Source of the DNA: Oscillospiraceae bacterium
GTDB lineage: Bacteria > Bacillota_A > Clostridia > Oscillospirales > Ruminococcaceae
Direction: 5' to 3'
Length of the DNA: 64,000 nucleotides
NCBI GenBank assembly: GCA_004558145.1
Contig: SFDQ01000008.1
Span: 1-64,000, forward strand
The notes below the pieces were generated by a model. That model was not told the DNA's origin, made no database searches, and saw only the letters and a list, made by a program, of their open reading frames with translations. A program made the translations under genes and the position numbers. Numbering within the stretch: the first letter of the stretch is position 1; each line of letters opens with the position of its first letter. This document shows positions 63,224-64,000 of the stretch, piece by piece.

Positions 63224-64000
63224 ATGGAAAAGGCAAAAGTTTATTACAGCGATCTGCGGGCAAAGCCCGGCCTGAACCTGCTGCAGAAACTGCAGCGGCT
63301 GGTGCGCGCGGCGGGGCTGGACACCATCGACATGCAGGACAAATTCGTGGCCATCAAAATTCATTTCGGCGAGCCGGGCAACCTGTCCTACCTGCGGCCC
63401 AACTACGCCAAGGCCCTGGCGGACGTCATCAAGGCCCAGGGCGGCCGGCCCTTCCTCACCGACTGCAACACCCTCTATGTGGGCCGCCGCAAGCACGCGC
63501 TGGAGCACATCGAGGCGGCCTATGAGAACGGGTTCACCCCCTTCTCCACCGGCTGCCAGGTCATCATCGCCGACGGCCTCAAGGGCACCGACGAGGCGCT
63601 GGTGCCGGTGGCGGGCGGCGAGTATGTGAAGGAGGCCAAGATCGGCCGGGCCATCATGGACGCGGACGTGATCATCAGCCTGAACCACTTCAAGGGCCAC
63701 GAGTGCACCGGCTTTGGCGGCGCCATCAAGAACCTGGGCATGGGCAGCGGCAGCCGCGCGGGCAAGATGGAGCAGCACTCCTCCGGCAAGCCCCAGGTGG
63801 ACCAGGAGCTGTGCCGCGGGTGCCACGCCTGCGCCAAGGACTGCGCCCAGGGCGCCATCTCCTTCAACGAGGCGAACAAGGCCTCCATCGACCATGACAA
63901 GTGCGTGGGCTGCGGGCGCTGCCTGGGCCGCTGCAACTTCGACGCCATCTCCTGCCCCTCCGACGCGGCCAGCAAGCTGCTGAACTACCGCATCGCCGAG
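63224..64000 (+). CDS. DUF362 family iron-sulfur protein, cut by window end
   Basis: The first 259 residues are present and the frame is open at the right edge. It starts MEKAKVYYSDLR, has DUF362 marks (FVAIKIHFGEPGNLSYLRPNYAKAL about 42-66, NTLYVGRR about 84, ISLNHFKGHECTGFGGAIKNLGMG about 150-173) and two ferredoxin motifs C-x2-C-x2-C-x3-C near 196 and 226 (CRGCHACAKDC, CVGCGRCLGRC). Function of DUF362 ferredoxin-type proteins is not established. TAAGGAG lies ten bases before the ATG. It follows uppP by 27 bp. Confidence 0.92.
   Translation, partial: MEKAKVYYSDLRAKPGLNLLQKLQRLVRAAGLDTIDMQDKFVAIKIHFGEPGNLSYLRPNYAKALADVIKAQGGRPFLTDCNTLYVGRRKHALEHIEAAYENGFTPFSTGCQVIIADGLKGTDEALVPVAGGEYVKEAKIGRAIMDADVIISLNHFKGHECTGFGGAIKNLGMGSGSRAGKMEQHSSGKPQVDQELCRGCHACAKDCAQGAISFNEANKASIDHDKCVGCGRCLGRCNFDAISCPSDAASKLLNYRIAE

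Overview
The window is chromosomal DNA from a GC-rich, anaerobic Gram-positive bacterium, most likely a clostridial gut commensal of the Ruminococcaceae/Oscillospirales type. The reasons are the Bacillus/Clostridium replication-origin gene order, a large single-chain pyruvate:ferredoxin oxidoreductase, Firmicutes-specific genes (remB, ricT, darA, noc, yaaA), sigma-A type promoters (TTGACA/TATAAT) and GGAGG ribosome binding sites. The genus call is an inference; there is no rRNA gene in the window.

The replication origin lies in the middle. On the minus strand run dnaA, dnaN, yaaA, recF, remB, gyrB and gyrA (39.2 down to 30.4 kb). On the plus strand run rpmH, rnpA, yidD, yidC, khpB(jag), a TetR regulator, mnmE, mnmG, rsmG, noc, parA, parB and serS (39.5 to 54.0 kb). 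The dnaA-dnaN gap holds about ten DnaA-box-like 9-mers, two of them in tandem next to a G-run and a DnaA-trio-like element, the layout of the B. subtilis basal unwinding site. Four perfect parS palindromes sit in two pairs between noc and parA.

Left part (0-30 kb): tRNA-Arg; a membrane NERD-like protein; uridine phosphorylase; a minus-strand cluster darA-holB-ricT-ferredoxin-trmN6-rsmI-phosphodiesterase-birA that matches the B. subtilis yaaQ-yabC neighbourhood; a rhomboid-like protein; YitT; YeiH with a divergent LysR regulator; PFOR; a CBS/CorC protein with a Nudix hydrolase; a surface protein with an extracellular ubiquitin-like domain; two YbjN-like proteins; two GT-C glycosyltransferases; and an operon of XRE regulator, DUF2975 membrane protein, two lipoproteins and a DUF4153 protein, whose promoter is flanked by a likely operator.

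Right part (54-64 kb): tRNA-Met and tRNA-Glu separated by a long inverted repeat; an AT-rich, probably acquired segment with a GNAT acetyltransferase and a MerR-TipAS regulator; an XRE membrane regulator; two unknown genes; DNA-alkylation repair genes (tag, ogt); a phosphoglycolate phosphatase-like HAD; a PH-domain membrane pair (YdbS/YdbT type); uppP; and a DUF362 iron-sulfur protein cut by the window end.

The intergenic DNA is the least ordinary part. A structured repeat of about 350 bp occurs at five loci and carries a hairpin with compensatory changes between copies. There are also four unrelated tandem arrays: a 23-bp array, a roughly 40-bp array, a 76-bp array, and an array of about nine consecutive terminator-like hairpins. 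DnaA-box-like 9-mers also cluster far from oriC, near 9.7, 12.0 and 13.0 kb.
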